A stretch of 64,000 nucleotides of DNA from Lachnospiraceae bacterium (GTDB lineage Bacteria; Bacillota; Clostridia; Lachnospirales; Lachnospiraceae): contig SVEN01000004.1 in NCBI GenBank assembly GCA_015057365.1, positions 60,129 through 124,128 on the forward strand, in the 5' to 3' direction. The first letter of the stretch is position 1. The number at the start of each line of letters is the position of its first letter. Below the pieces are notes generated by a model. The model was given only the letters and a program-made list of their open reading frames with translations. It made no database searches and was not told the origin of the DNA. Positions 18,496-28,415 of the stretch are shown one piece after another. Made by a program: the position numbers and the translations under genes.

Positions 18496-20895
18496 TTATA
18501 GGATCATCGTCAACTGAATTCTCTTCTTCTGTAAATCTACGCTCATAACCTTAACATCCACAATATCGCCCACACTCACTGCGTCTAACGGATGCTTAAT
18601 GAAACGCTCCTTGGACATCTGGGAAATGTGAACCAGACCGTCCTGATGCACACCGATATCTACGAATGCACCGAAATCGATAACGTTACGTACGGTTCCC
18701 TTTAATATCATGCCCTCGGTCAAATCCTTCATTTCCAGCACATCGGTACGAAGAATCGGCTTCGGCATTTCCTCACGCGGGTCACGTCCCGGCTTCTCCA
18801 ATTCCTTGATGATATCGGTCAAGGTAATCTCACCGATACCCAGCTCTTCTGCCAGAGCGGTCTTGTTCTTAATCTGGCGGGAAAGACCGGACAGGCCGCT
18901 ACCGGATGCAACATCCTTAGAATTTCCGCCGTTCTTGTCATTTCCGCCCTTCTTGTCGCTGTCATTCTCAACCGGTACGGTAAAGTTTCCACCGTTCATA
19001 GCTGCCATCAATGCCTGTGCCATCATAGTGTTACCGCCCTTTACACGGAGACGGTTGTCCTTTTCCCGGTTGCGCTTCGGGGTGTCATCCTTCTTCGTTG
19101 CCTTCTCCGCACGGGCCTGCAGCTCCTTCTGCTCCGCCTGTACCTTCTTAATATCCGCTGCGGTATAACCGAGCTTAGTAAGCAGCTTTTCCGCCGCCTC
19201 ATAAGACTCCGGATGTACACTGGTAGCATCAAGCGGATTGGTTCCGTCGTTGATGCGTAGAAAGCCCGCACACTGCTCGTAGGCCTTCGGGCCAAGTTTT
19301 GCCACCTTTAAAAGCTCCTTACGGGTCTTGAACTTACCGTTTTCCTCACGGTATGCCACAATATTTTTCGCAATCGGCTTGGAAATACCGGACACGTACT
19401 CAAGGAGCGGTGCCGAAGCGGTATTTAAATCCACGCCTACCTTATTTACACAATCTTCTACCACGCCGGACAAAGTCTCCGACAGCTTCTTCTGGTTCAT
19501 GTCGTGCTGATACTGGCCTACGCCGATGGACTTCGGATCAATCTTCACCAGCTCCGCCAGCGGGTCCTGCAAACGACGTGCAATGGAAGCCGCACTACGC
19601 TGTCCCACATCAAAATTCGGGAACTCTTCCGTTGCCAGCTTACTTGCGGAATAAACGGAAGCACCTGCCTCGTTTACAATCACGTACTGAATCGGCTTGT
19701 TTAACTCCTTTAAGAGTTCTACAATCACCAGCTCGGACTCTCTGGAAGCGGTACCGTTACCCACGGAAATAAGGGTAATGTTATATTTCTCAATCAATCT
19801 CTTTAAAATCTTCTTGGACTCTTCCACCTTATTCTGCGGTGCGGTCGGGTAGATAACAACGGTATCCAAAACCTTACCCGTCGGGTCAACCACTGCCAGC
19901 TTACAGCCGGTACGGAACGCCGGGTCCCATCCAAGGACAGTCTGTCCCGCAATCGGAGGCTGCATAAGAAGCTGCACCAAGTTCTTACCGAATACCTTAA
20001 TAGCACCGTCCTCTGCCTTCTCCGTCAAATCATTACGAATCTCTCGCTCAATGGCCGGCGCAATGAGACGATTGTATGCATCCTCAGCCGCAAACGCCAA
20101 CAGCTCGTCCGTAAACTCGTTCTTCTTTACAATAATCTTCGTACGAAGGAACTGCAAAATACGCTCCTCCGGCGCACTGACCTTTACGTTCAAAATCTTT
20201 TCATCCTCACCGCGGTTTAAAGCCAGGATACGATGTCCCGGAAGCTTATTAAGCGGCTCCTCAAACTCATAATACATCTCATACACGGACTGGGTCTTTG
20301 CTTCCTTTGCGCTTGATACAATCTTACCTTCCTCCATGGTAATCTCGCGAATATAACGACGGTAATCCGCATCGTCGGAAATCTGCTCCGCAATAATATC
20401 CAAAGCGCCTTCCACTGCTTCCTTGGCGGTCTTTACGGAAAGAGCGGCATCCTCTGCTTCCTTCACATACTCTGCGCCTGCTTCTTCTGCCGGCTTGGTG
20501 AGAGCCTCGGTAAAGATAAGCTCTGCCAGCGGCTCCAGTCCCTTTTCCTTTGCAATCGTCGCACGGGTTCTTCTCTTCGGACGGTACGGACGATACAAAT
20601 CCTCTACCTCTACAAGAGTGGTTGCCGCCAGAATCTGTGCCTTAAGTTCATCGGTCAGCTTTCCCTGCTCCTCGATGCTGCCAAGCACCTGCTCCTTCTT
20701 TTCCTCTAAGTTTCTAAGATATACCAAACGTTCGTGTAAATTACGAAGCACTTCGTCATTTAACGAACCGGTTACTTCCTTACGGTAACGGGCAATAAAC
20801 GGAATGGTGTTGCCCTCATCAATCAACTTTACGGTAGCCTCTACCTGCTCCAAACGAATCCCCAATTCATTTTTCAACTGTTCATAGATATTCAT
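18496..20895 (-). CDS. tex: Tex family S1 RNA-binding transcription accessory protein
   Basis: TVKLIDEGNTIPFIARYRKEVTG; LGWDPAFRTGCKLAVVD; C-terminal S1 domain GMILKGTVRNVIDFGAFVDIGVHQDGLVHISQMS. Confidence 0.97.
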   Translation of the reverse strand: MNIYEQLKNELGIRLEQVEATVKLIDEGNTIPFIARYRKEVTGSLNDEVLRNLHERLVYLRNLEEKKEQVLGSIEEQGKLTDELKAQILAATTLVEVEDLYRPYRPKRRTRATIAKEKGLEPLAELIFTEALTKPAEEAGAEYVKEAEDAALSVKTAKEAVEGALDIIAEQISDDADYRRYIREITMEEGKIVSSAKEAKTQSVYEMYYEFEEPLNKLPGHRILALNRGEDEKILNVKVSAPEERILQFLRTKIIVKKNEFTDELLAFAAEDAYNRLIAPAIEREIRNDLTEKAEDGAIKVFGKNLVQLLMQPPIAGQTVLGWDPAFRTGCKLAVVDPTGKVLDTVVIYPTAPQNKVEESKKILKRLIEKYNITLISVGNGTASRESELVIVELLKELNKPIQYVIVNEAGASVYSASKLATEEFPNFDVGQRSAASIARRLQDPLAELVKIDPKSIGVGQYQHDMNQKKLSETLSGVVEDCVNKVGVDLNTASAPLLEYVSGISKPIAKNIVAYREENGKFKTRKELLKVAKLGPKAYEQCAGFLRINDGTNPLDATSVHPESYEAAEKLLTKLGYTAADIKKVQAEQKELQARAEKATKKDDTPKRNREKDNRLRVKGGNTMMAQALMAAMNGGNFTVPVENDSDKKGGNDKNGGNSKDVASGSGLSGLSRQIKNKTALAEELGIGEITLTDIIKELEKPGRDPREEMPKPILRTDVLEMKDLTEGMILKGTVRNVIDFGAFVDIGVHQDGLVHISQMSKERFIKHPLDAVSVGDIVDVKVMSVDLQKKRIQLTMIL

Positions 20896-20970
20896 GTTCT
20901 GATCTCCTCACATCTGTCATAGTGCCTTGAAAGCACACCTAATAGTGTAGCATATTTTATGGAAAAAGAA

Positions 20971-21004
20971 AAGGGGGAAGAAAGCGGAGTTTCTTCCCCC
21001 AAAA
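20971..21004 (-). terminator. Rho-independent terminator
   Basis: gggggaagaaa ctccgc tttcttccccc hairpin with a T-rich flank, downstream of the 21049-21402 ORF. Confidence 0.65.
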
Positions 21005-21048
21005 ACATTTTGTATCTCTATAGAGATACCCCTGTCAAGATATTGCTA

Positions 21049-21402
21049 TCACCCTTCCACAAACCTTTTCTCTTCTTCCTTCTCCTCCAGCTTCCGAAAC
21101 CGTTCTTCCATCTTCCTCCTTACATCTTCCTGAATATCATCAAACTTCTGTAAAAGCTTGTCCCACTCTTTCTCTGTATAAGATTCAGCACCGATTTGAT
21201 AAGACGCCTCCGTCTCGCCGTTTCGGAGCTTCTCCAATATCTCCTCGCTCTTCTCCCGGAGAAATGCCATACATTCCATGGTTTTATCCTTGGACGTCGT
21301 ATCTGGCTCTGTTCCGAAATTGCTCCTCCGTTTTCTTTCTGCTCCCATACTCGCTCCGCTCTCAAAAACTCCGTTTCCGCTCTGCACCATACCGATTCCC
21401 AT
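21049..21402 (-). CDS. Hypothetical coiled-coil-rich protein
   Basis: SD aaaggag before ATG 21402; C-terminal charged helix KKMEERFRKLEEKEEEKRF-like. Confidence 0.6.
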   Translation of the reverse strand: MGIGMVQSGNGVFESGASMGAERKRRSNFGTEPDTTSKDKTMECMAFLREKSEEILEKLRNGETEASYQIGAESYTEKEWDKLLQKFDDIQEDVRRKMEERFRKLEEKEEEKRFVEG

Positions 21403-21627
21403 CGCAATTCTCCTTTCCAAAAAAATCCCGAAATAGATAAAGCGCTACAGCCCCAATACACTCCATTGAAACCATAACGCTATCCGTAAGTTCGTATTCA
21501 TTTCCTTTGTAAACTATATCGGCCAAATCACACAAAAACATGATATACTTACAAAAAAGATGTAAGATTTCTTCACTTCCGACGCATTAATAGGTGAATC
21601 GATTCAATTCTGACAGGGAGGTATACG

Positions 21628-22191
21628 ATGCAGGACGATGAATTAATAAATATACTAAAGACCGACCCCAACACCGGTATGACGCTTCTTCTGAAGCAAT
21701 ATGCGGGACTGATTTACTCGGTTGTGAGACATAAGTTGGCCGGCCAAACCTTTTGTGATGCGGACATTGAACATTGCGTCGCAGACACCTTCAGCGAGTT
21801 CTATTGTGACTTGGACAACTTTCAAAATGCAGCCGGAAGCATCCGGGCCTGGCTTTGCGTCATTGCCCGGAACAATGCTTATGACCGCCTGCGCAGATAC
21901 AAAAAAGAGGCCGGTACCCTTTCTCTTGATGCGGAAGGAATTGCCGAGCCGTGGGATGATACGTTTTCCGTAGAAGAAGCACTGGTAACCAAAGAGTTCA
22001 GAGAAGAACTGCTTCGTGAAATCAAGGCCCTCGGAGAACCGGACAGTACCATTTTGCTCCGCAAATACTACCTTTCCGAATCCTCAAAGGAAATTGCCGC
22101 AAACCTTAATTTAACCGTTTCCGCTGTGGACACACGCGCCCACAGAGCCATTCAAAAATTACGCAATTTATTCGGAGGTGAACGCGTATGA
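21628..22191 (+). CDS. ECF-type RNA polymerase sigma factor
   Basis: MQDDELINILKTDPNTGMTLLLKQYAGLIYSVVRHKL...IRAWLCVIARNNAYDRLRRYKKE...LNLTVSAVDTRAHRAIQKLRNLF. Confidence 0.93.
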   Translation: MQDDELINILKTDPNTGMTLLLKQYAGLIYSVVRHKLAGQTFCDADIEHCVADTFSEFYCDLDNFQNAAGSIRAWLCVIARNNAYDRLRRYKKEAGTLSLDAEGIAEPWDDTFSVEEALVTKEFREELLREIKALGEPDSTILLRKYYLSESSKEIAANLNLTVSAVDTRAHRAIQKLRNLFGGERV

Positions 22192-23861
22192 ATAAAGTGT
22201 TAAATGAAATTTTAGATACCTTAACCCCGGAAGAGTTAGACACCCTTCCTGAAGAATTTTTTCAGACAAAAGCACTTGATGATGTTACATTAAAAAGAAT
22301 CCAGACTGCCGTAGCAGAGCGCACCAGCCTATCACTCGGAACAAATGGAACCACAACAGACAATAAAAACGAAAAGGAACACGAAATCGCTGCACCGGCA
22401 CGTAAAAGAGTGCGCCGACCATCTTCCACCTTTCGCCGCATCCTTGCCGCAGCAGCCTGCGCGGCATTGTTACTGGGTGCCGGAGCCGGCGCATATGCCT
22501 ATGCCGCTGCAAAGAAGGATTATAAAAACGCACTGACCTTCTTCTACGAAAACGAGCTTTCCACAGAAGGTCTTACAAAAAACGAAATCAAAGAGGTTTA
22601 CCGGGATTTCTATTCCCACTCCTTCGACAATGATTTAACCACCGACGTGCTTTTAAACAGCAGACCGGATTTGGTACGGGGCTATGAAATCACCGGAGAT
22701 GCTTCGGAATGGGATACCACCGTACCGGATACTTCCCTTTCCGATTACAAAACGCCGGTGTATTATGAGTATCACTCTGCTTATAATCCGCCGGAAGATG
22801 ACTCTGAATTCAATTCGGAAAATAGTACATTTGTAAAGTATCGTAACGGTGAGAAGGTTTGGGAAGTTACCATCCCGGGTGTTGCCATCAACGGTTACTA
22901 CGGTGATACAGAATCCGATACAGAGCCGATTTTTATCTACGGTACGCAACCGTTTAATTCCGGAGTTGAGGACGGTATTGCAACACTGCTTTTACTGGAT
23001 GCGGATGGCAATATTCTCTGGAGAACCGTTCAAAATAATTCTACGGGATTTGAGAAGATTTATGCGGCGATTTTCCACCCGGACGGTTGTTACACTACCT
23101 TCGGCCGTTGCGGAATTAATAACGATACCTTCGATAACTCTCTTTGTGTGAACAAATACAGTAAGGACGGAACTCAGGTCTTTTCCCGTATCATTGATAT
23201 CAGAGACCATGTCATTGAAAATGTGGCACTGACCGACTCCGGTTATCTGGTGCACCTAACCAGCTACATTACTATTGAGTTTTCCCGGGTACTGAAGCTG
23301 GATTCTGAGGGTAATCTTTTGGGAGACTTCCGTTATGAGAGCGAGGAAAACGACTTCTTCATTTCCGACCTTTGCGAGTACAACGGTACCGTTTATATTT
23401 CCGGATACGCCACCCCAAAAGCTCCGGATGATTATCGCAATTATATGATGCGTGACCTCTATTCGTTAAAGGATAAGCTTCATAGTTTAGACAACAGAGA
23501 CAAACTCATTCATAACAGCTTTACAAAGAAAGAACTACTCTCCATGTTTCGGGAACAGTTTACCGCAGTGCTTCTCGTTTGTGGTCCGGACGCCGGTACT
23601 CCACAGGAGTTTTATTCTGTAGCCGGTTCTTTAGGCGACGAGGTATATGTAGCAAATGGTTCTGTCTGCTGGTTTACCAAAGACATCATTGATTCCTCTT
23701 ATTCTGCCAACGTCGAGGTTGATAGTATGGGATGGGTTTCTATTACCAATCCAAAATACGCTGTCCTCTGCCGTTTCTACGCCAATACGTTCAATGCAGA
23801 CGGCACCTTTAAAGAACAAAAGAAGCTGGATTTGATGACAGAATGTCGTTGGCCGAGATAA
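22188..23861 (+). CDS. Putative membrane-anchored anti-sigma/sensor protein with large extracytoplasmic domain
   Basis: 4-nt overlap with the ECF sigma; one TM (RRILAAAACAALLLGAGAGAYAYAA) after about 85 cytoplasmic aa; about 440-aa outer domain with beta-propeller-like repeats. Confidence 0.7.
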   Translation: MNKVLNEILDTLTPEELDTLPEEFFQTKALDDVTLKRIQTAVAERTSLSLGTNGTTTDNKNEKEHEIAAPARKRVRRPSSTFRRILAAAACAALLLGAGAGAYAYAAAKKDYKNALTFFYENELSTEGLTKNEIKEVYRDFYSHSFDNDLTTDVLLNSRPDLVRGYEITGDASEWDTTVPDTSLSDYKTPVYYEYHSAYNPPEDDSEFNSENSTFVKYRNGEKVWEVTIPGVAINGYYGDTESDTEPIFIYGTQPFNSGVEDGIATLLLLDADGNILWRTVQNNSTGFEKIYAAIFHPDGCYTTFGRCGINNDTFDNSLCVNKYSKDGTQVFSRIIDIRDHVIENVALTDSGYLVHLTSYITIEFSRVLKLDSEGNLLGDFRYESEENDFFISDLCEYNGTVYISGYATPKAPDDYRNYMMRDLYSLKDKLHSLDNRDKLIHNSFTKKELLSMFREQFTAVLLVCGPDAGTPQEFYSVAGSLGDEVYVANGSVCWFTKDIIDSSYSANVEVDSMGWVSITNPKYAVLCRFYANTFNADGTFKEQKKLDLMTECRWPR

Positions 23862-23907
23862 CTCCCCGGTTTGTTTTCTTATCATAAAATATAATCTGTT
23901 CTTTTCG

Positions 23908-23952
23908 CAACAAGGGTACAGAACATTGTCTGTATCCTTGTTGTTCTTTCTT
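23908..23952 (+). terminator. Rho-independent terminator
   Basis: caacaagggtacagaacattgtctgtatccttgttgttcttt stem-loop after the anti-sigma-like gene. Confidence 0.7.
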
Positions 23953-24223
23953 CACTTTTACCGGATATCAGCCGCAGCACATGTTTTAGGTCCTTTTCCC
24001 CAAACTTTTTTCATTTCCCCTCTTGCTTTTTAAAAATATATGTGATAGTATCATCTTAGATATGATATAGTTTTAAAAACTACATGTAATATTTTTAATA
24101 AACATTACATATGATATAGCGCAATATTTTCGTCATGCATTATACCGAAACACCGTGTTTTTGTGCATATTACTGCACATAATATCACATAGCATGTATT
24201 TGTAAAAAGAAAGGATGGGATTT

Positions 24224-24925
24224 ATGGAACTTACAACGAAAGACTTAACCTTGCAACAGCCGATTGATTTATCAAAGCACCGGATTATTCCGCGTCAGCC
24301 GGGCAGTGCATATACGCATCTTGCCGGTGTGGTATTTGCACTTTTCGGAGCTGTCCCGTTGCTTCAAAGAGCTGCCGGCACTTCAGCGCTTTCCCTTTTT
24401 TCCTGCATCACCTTTATTGCCGGCATGTTTTTACTTTACAGTGCCAGCACTCTATATCACACCTTCGGCCGAACCATCCGAAGCTACACCAACTTAAAGA
24501 AGCTGGACCACATGATGATTTATGTTCTGATTGCAGGCACCTATACTCCGGTCTGTCTGCTCGCATTACAGGGTACTGCCGGTAAGCTTTTGCTTGCGTT
24601 GGTCTGGGGTATTGCTTTTATCGGTATTTTCCAGTGTCTGTTTTTCGTTCACTGTCCGAAATGGGTATCCGCTATTATTTATATCGCCATGGGCTGGTGC
24701 TGTCTTTTGGCATTTCCGCAGCTTCTCAAGAGTGTGCCGGCCGGCGCGTTTGCATTACTCCTCGGTGGCGGTATCATCTACACCATCGGCGGTGTGATTT
24801 ATGCATTAAAGCTTCCGATTTTTGATGACAAGCATCCGCATTTCGGTTTGCACGAAATTTTCCACTGCTTCTGTCTCGGCGGAACCTTATGCCACTATTT
24901 ATTTGTATTCTGTTATCTTGCTTAG
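24224..24925 (+). CDS. Hemolysin III / PAQR family membrane protein
   Basis: YTHLAGVVFALFGAVPLL...SASTLYHTF...KKLDHMMIYVLIAGTYTPVCLLAL...HPHFGLHEIFHCFCLGGTLCHYLFV. Confidence 0.93.
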   Translation: MELTTKDLTLQQPIDLSKHRIIPRQPGSAYTHLAGVVFALFGAVPLLQRAAGTSALSLFSCITFIAGMFLLYSASTLYHTFGRTIRSYTNLKKLDHMMIYVLIAGTYTPVCLLALQGTAGKLLLALVWGIAFIGIFQCLFFVHCPKWVSAIIYIAMGWCCLLAFPQLLKSVPAGAFALLLGGGIIYTIGGVIYALKLPIFDDKHPHFGLHEIFHCFCLGGTLCHYLFVFCYLA

Positions 24926-24963
24926 CACAACACATTCGAATCATATCAAACAACCCACATGAT

Positions 24964-25006
24964 ACAAAAAGCCCACAACCGCCGGTCGGCCGTTATGGGC
25001 TTTTTC
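24964..25006. terminator. Bidirectional terminator between convergent genes
   Basis: aaaaagccca...tgggctttttct stem-loop with A/T tracts on both sides. Confidence 0.75.
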
Positions 25007-25065
25007 TTTATACCGCTCGTTTCATTCTCGTCTTCCGCAGATATATCTTCACTGTCCGCTTCCGT

Positions 25066-27408
25066 CTATTCCTCTTCCGTCAACGCCAGCAAATAAATCA
25101 ACGGTGAATTCCAATAAATCGTAATCTCGTTGGTGGAATAACTTTCCTTATGGTCCAAATATCTCTTCGCAATCGGAGCATCTGCCAAGCGAGCCTTTGC
25201 CGTCGGATCCTCAAGTTTTGAGTTGACACCGCCTACCAGCATTCCGCAAACCGCCTGATTCTTTGCTATAGACGGTCTGTGATGCGGATTTTTCGGAGAC
25301 ACGGTACCGTACCCGGTGACAAAACAGGTCCCCACCGGATTCTCTCCCAAAAGATAGTCGAGATTCGACTGTGCCGCCGTCAGATACTTTTCCTCACCGG
25401 TGAGTTCATAGGCAAGTCCTAAAATCACACCGTAGTTGGAAACCGTCATATTACTGCCCCAATTGAAAGAAGAATTTGCCGTTCCGTAGGTATTGGCAGA
25501 AGAATTCTGTTCAAAGCGAACCGCCTGATCCAGTACTGCCTTATAAGCCTTTGTATACGCGGAAGATTCCGTGTCAATACCTTCCATGGTCAGTATTGCA
25601 ATATTGCCGTAATCTCCCACGGTACTCCAGTCAAGGCCTGTTTTTACCGCCATCCCTTCCAGTGCCGTCAGGTACTTTACGTCCTTAGTGGCACGATACA
25701 ATTGTGCCGCTGCCCAGTATCGTTCATCCTTATCACCGGCGTCTTCATAGGAGCCGGTAGTAATACCTGCCGGATTCTCAAAAATCAACTCCGGATTTGC
25801 CTCTAAAAACGTCCATGCTTTCTCCGCTGCCGCAAGACAGGTATCCGCAAATGCAGCATCTATCGGAAGGTAAACTTCATAGGCAAGTGCCATTGCACCG
25901 CAGAAATCTGCCGTAGCCGTGGTAGAAACCGGTGTTACAATCAGCTGTCCGGTCTCTTTTTCCGGCATAATGTAGCCGCAAAAACTTGCACAGCTTACCT
26001 TATGATACACACCTCCGTCCTCTGCCTGCATCTTTAACATCCACTCCAGTTCATAGCGCACCTCATCCAACAAATCCGGGATACCGTTTCCGCTTTCCGG
26101 AATGCCGATCGCGTCGTTATACCGGTTTGCCGCCGTTTCATATGCATAAAGCAAATCCGCCACAGACTTTGCCGCCGGAACAATATACCGTCCGTAATCC
26201 CCGGCATCGTGCCAGCCGCCGCTTACATCAATATACTCTTCCGTACCGTAAATCTTTGCCTGACCGGTATGGCATGCCGTATGTCCGAAAACCTCGTCCT
26301 CCACATCACAGCCGCAACGCTGCAAATAGAACATCCTTACCAGCTCCGCAACCATGTCATCGTATACCGCCGCACCGATTTCAAACTCATAGGACTTCAC
26401 ATCTCCGCAGACAATATAATAACGTCCGGCCGTCTTCACCTCGGAAAAATCACCTAAGCTGTTGATTTCGTCCGTCGTCTTCGTAAATTTCTCTCCGTAC
26501 ACCGCTCCGGTATATACCGTTTCATTGGTTTCCGCATTTACCACAGAAAACTCCTCTGCTCCCACAAGGTCACAGAACACCGCTTCTTTCCGGCTTTCCG
26601 TGCCGTATCCCACCTGATTGATACGAATCGCCGGTTCATACTCCTCCGGAGCCTTTCCGTAATCCGCTTCCACCACCGATACAGCTACATTATCGATATA
26701 AATGGTATGAGCCGGCAAGTCTTTTCCCTGAGTGCCGCAATTAAATACCAACTTTGTGTTCTTGTCCGTCATACTTGTCATATCAAAGGTGTAATCGATG
26801 ATCTGCGGCTCCGGCTTTAACTCTACCTTTTTCCAGGTATAACTCTGATAGCTTCCGCCGTTCTGCTGAATCATCACCTCGATGCTTCGCGGCTCCGTAC
26901 AGGAAATCTCATACCGCACACGGTATTCTCTGTCCTTCTCCAGCTCAATGATATCCTCCGGATACACCTGCACCGCATAGTTTACCGTGCCCAAAGAAGT
27001 AATGTTTAATGCAAGCCTTCCGTCCTCCGCAGATACCGTACCGTATCCGCCGCTTTCCTTATACAGATTCCATCCGTTTGTATCCGCATCAAAGGTCGCA
27101 TTTGTCACAATGTTATTGTCCGGCAACGGCTCCGGGGTCGGAGTTGCGGTCGGCGCAGGCCTTGGTGTTGCAGTCGGTTTCGGTGTTGCAGTTGCCTTCG
27201 GCGCCTCCGTAGCCGCCGGTGTCACAGTCTCCTCCGGGACCTCTGTCACAACCGGCGCTTCCGTCGCAACCGGTATCTCTGTCGGCGCATCTTCCCCTGC
27301 CGGCTGCTTATTACAGCCCGGTACAAAGAGCAAAAACGCAACCAGTACAGCTATCGCCGTTCCCTGAAATAAATATGCTCCTTTTTTCGTATGCTTCCCT
27401 CTTTTCAT
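25066..27408 (-). CDS. Glycoside hydrolase family 9 cellulase, lipoprotein-like, with carbohydrate-binding and Ig-like N-terminal domains
   Basis: LFVPGCNKQ lipobox; TP-rich linker; EPAIRINQVGYGTESRKEAVFCD (CelD-N-like); DVSGGWHDAGDYGRYIVPAA and FVTGYGTVSPKNPHHRPS GH9 motifs. Confidence 0.92.
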   Translation of the reverse strand: MKRGKHTKKGAYLFQGTAIAVLVAFLLFVPGCNKQPAGEDAPTEIPVATEAPVVTEVPEETVTPAATEAPKATATPKPTATPRPAPTATPTPEPLPDNNIVTNATFDADTNGWNLYKESGGYGTVSAEDGRLALNITSLGTVNYAVQVYPEDIIELEKDREYRVRYEISCTEPRSIEVMIQQNGGSYQSYTWKKVELKPEPQIIDYTFDMTSMTDKNTKLVFNCGTQGKDLPAHTIYIDNVAVSVVEADYGKAPEEYEPAIRINQVGYGTESRKEAVFCDLVGAEEFSVVNAETNETVYTGAVYGEKFTKTTDEINSLGDFSEVKTAGRYYIVCGDVKSYEFEIGAAVYDDMVAELVRMFYLQRCGCDVEDEVFGHTACHTGQAKIYGTEEYIDVSGGWHDAGDYGRYIVPAAKSVADLLYAYETAANRYNDAIGIPESGNGIPDLLDEVRYELEWMLKMQAEDGGVYHKVSCASFCGYIMPEKETGQLIVTPVSTTATADFCGAMALAYEVYLPIDAAFADTCLAAAEKAWTFLEANPELIFENPAGITTGSYEDAGDKDERYWAAAQLYRATKDVKYLTALEGMAVKTGLDWSTVGDYGNIAILTMEGIDTESSAYTKAYKAVLDQAVRFEQNSSANTYGTANSSFNWGSNMTVSNYGVILGLAYELTGEEKYLTAAQSNLDYLLGENPVGTCFVTGYGTVSPKNPHHRPSIAKNQAVCGMLVGGVNSKLEDPTAKARLADAPIAKRYLDHKESYSTNEITIYWNSPLIYLLALTEEE

Positions 27409-27438
27409 AACATACTTTCTCCTTATCGCAAATTAGCA

Positions 27439-28359
27439 TTAAAACAGCTCCGTGGACAAATACCGGTCCCCGCTGTCCGGCAACACCGCCACAATGGTTT
27501 TTCCTTCATATTCCGTCCGCTTCCCGACTGCTACCGCCGCTGCCAGTGCCGCCCCGGAGGAAATGCCCACCAAAAGACCTTCCTTCTGTATCATTGTTTT
27601 CGCATATGCAAACGCATCCTCATCGGATACGGCTACCACTTCGCTATAAATCTTTGTATCCAGTACCTCCGGCACAAAGTTGGCTCCGATACCCTGAATC
27701 TTATGAGCACCGGCTCTGCCCTCGGATAAAAGCGGAGAAGACTGCGGTTCTACCGCCACCACATGCAGGGCCGGAATACGCTCCTTCAAATACTTTGCCG
27801 TACCGGTCAAAGTACCTCCCGTACCGGCAGTCGCCACGTACACATCTACCTTACCTTCCGTATCCGCATAAATCTCCGGACCGGTGGTCTTATAATGTGC
27901 CGCCGGATTAGCCGGATTCACAAACTGTCCCGCAAAAAAACTGCCCGGTATCTCCTTTGCCAGCTCCTCTGCTTTTTTCACCGCTCCCTGCATACCTTCC
28001 GTTCCCGGCGTCAGTACAATTTCCGCACCGTAGGCTGCCAGTAGCTTTCTACGCTCCACACTCATAGTCTCCGGCATAGTCAGAATGACATGATATCCAC
28101 GCAGTGCCGCCATAAAAGCCAGCCCGATTCCGGTATTTCCCGACGTCGGCTCTACAATAGTCGCTCCCGGGATTAGCTTCCCGGTACGCTCCGCCTCCTC
28201 AATCATTTCCTTTGCCACGCGGTCCTTTACACTGCCCGCCGGGTTAAAATACTCTGCCTTTACAAGCAGTCTTGCCTTTACTCCGTATTCTTTCGCAAAC
28301 CGTGTTACCTCCACTAAAGGCGTATTTCCCACCAGCTCGCTTGCATCCTTTACCAACAT
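27439..28359 (-). CDS. cysK: Cysteine synthase A
   Basis: ELVGNTPLVEVTRFA...AEYFNPAGSVKDRVAKEMI...IVEPTSGNTGIGLAFMAA; start at 28359. Confidence 0.95.
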   Translation of the reverse strand: MLVKDASELVGNTPLVEVTRFAKEYGVKARLLVKAEYFNPAGSVKDRVAKEMIEEAERTGKLIPGATIVEPTSGNTGIGLAFMAALRGYHVILTMPETMSVERRKLLAAYGAEIVLTPGTEGMQGAVKKAEELAKEIPGSFFAGQFVNPANPAAHYKTTGPEIYADTEGKVDVYVATAGTGGTLTGTAKYLKERIPALHVVAVEPQSSPLLSEGRAGAHKIQGIGANFVPEVLDTKIYSEVVAVSDEDAFAYAKTMIQKEGLLVGISSGAALAAAVAVGKRTEYEGKTIVAVLPDSGDRYLSTELF

Positions 28360-28415
28360 ATCTAAGCTCCTTTCCGATCTATCCGTCTGCCGTCTCCGGC
28401 ACTGCACAAACCCTA

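Noticed and set aside
27131-27270. Repetitive GC-rich tract that could be mistaken for a repeat array or CRISPR
   Set aside because: It encodes the TPKPTATPRPAPTATPTPEP linker of the GH9 protein; unit length irregular, no spacers.
25986-27410. Several plus-strand ORFs opposite the GH9 gene, including Pro/Ala/Val-repeat proteins
   Set aside because: Antisense reflections of the TP-rich linker and GH9 coding sequence.
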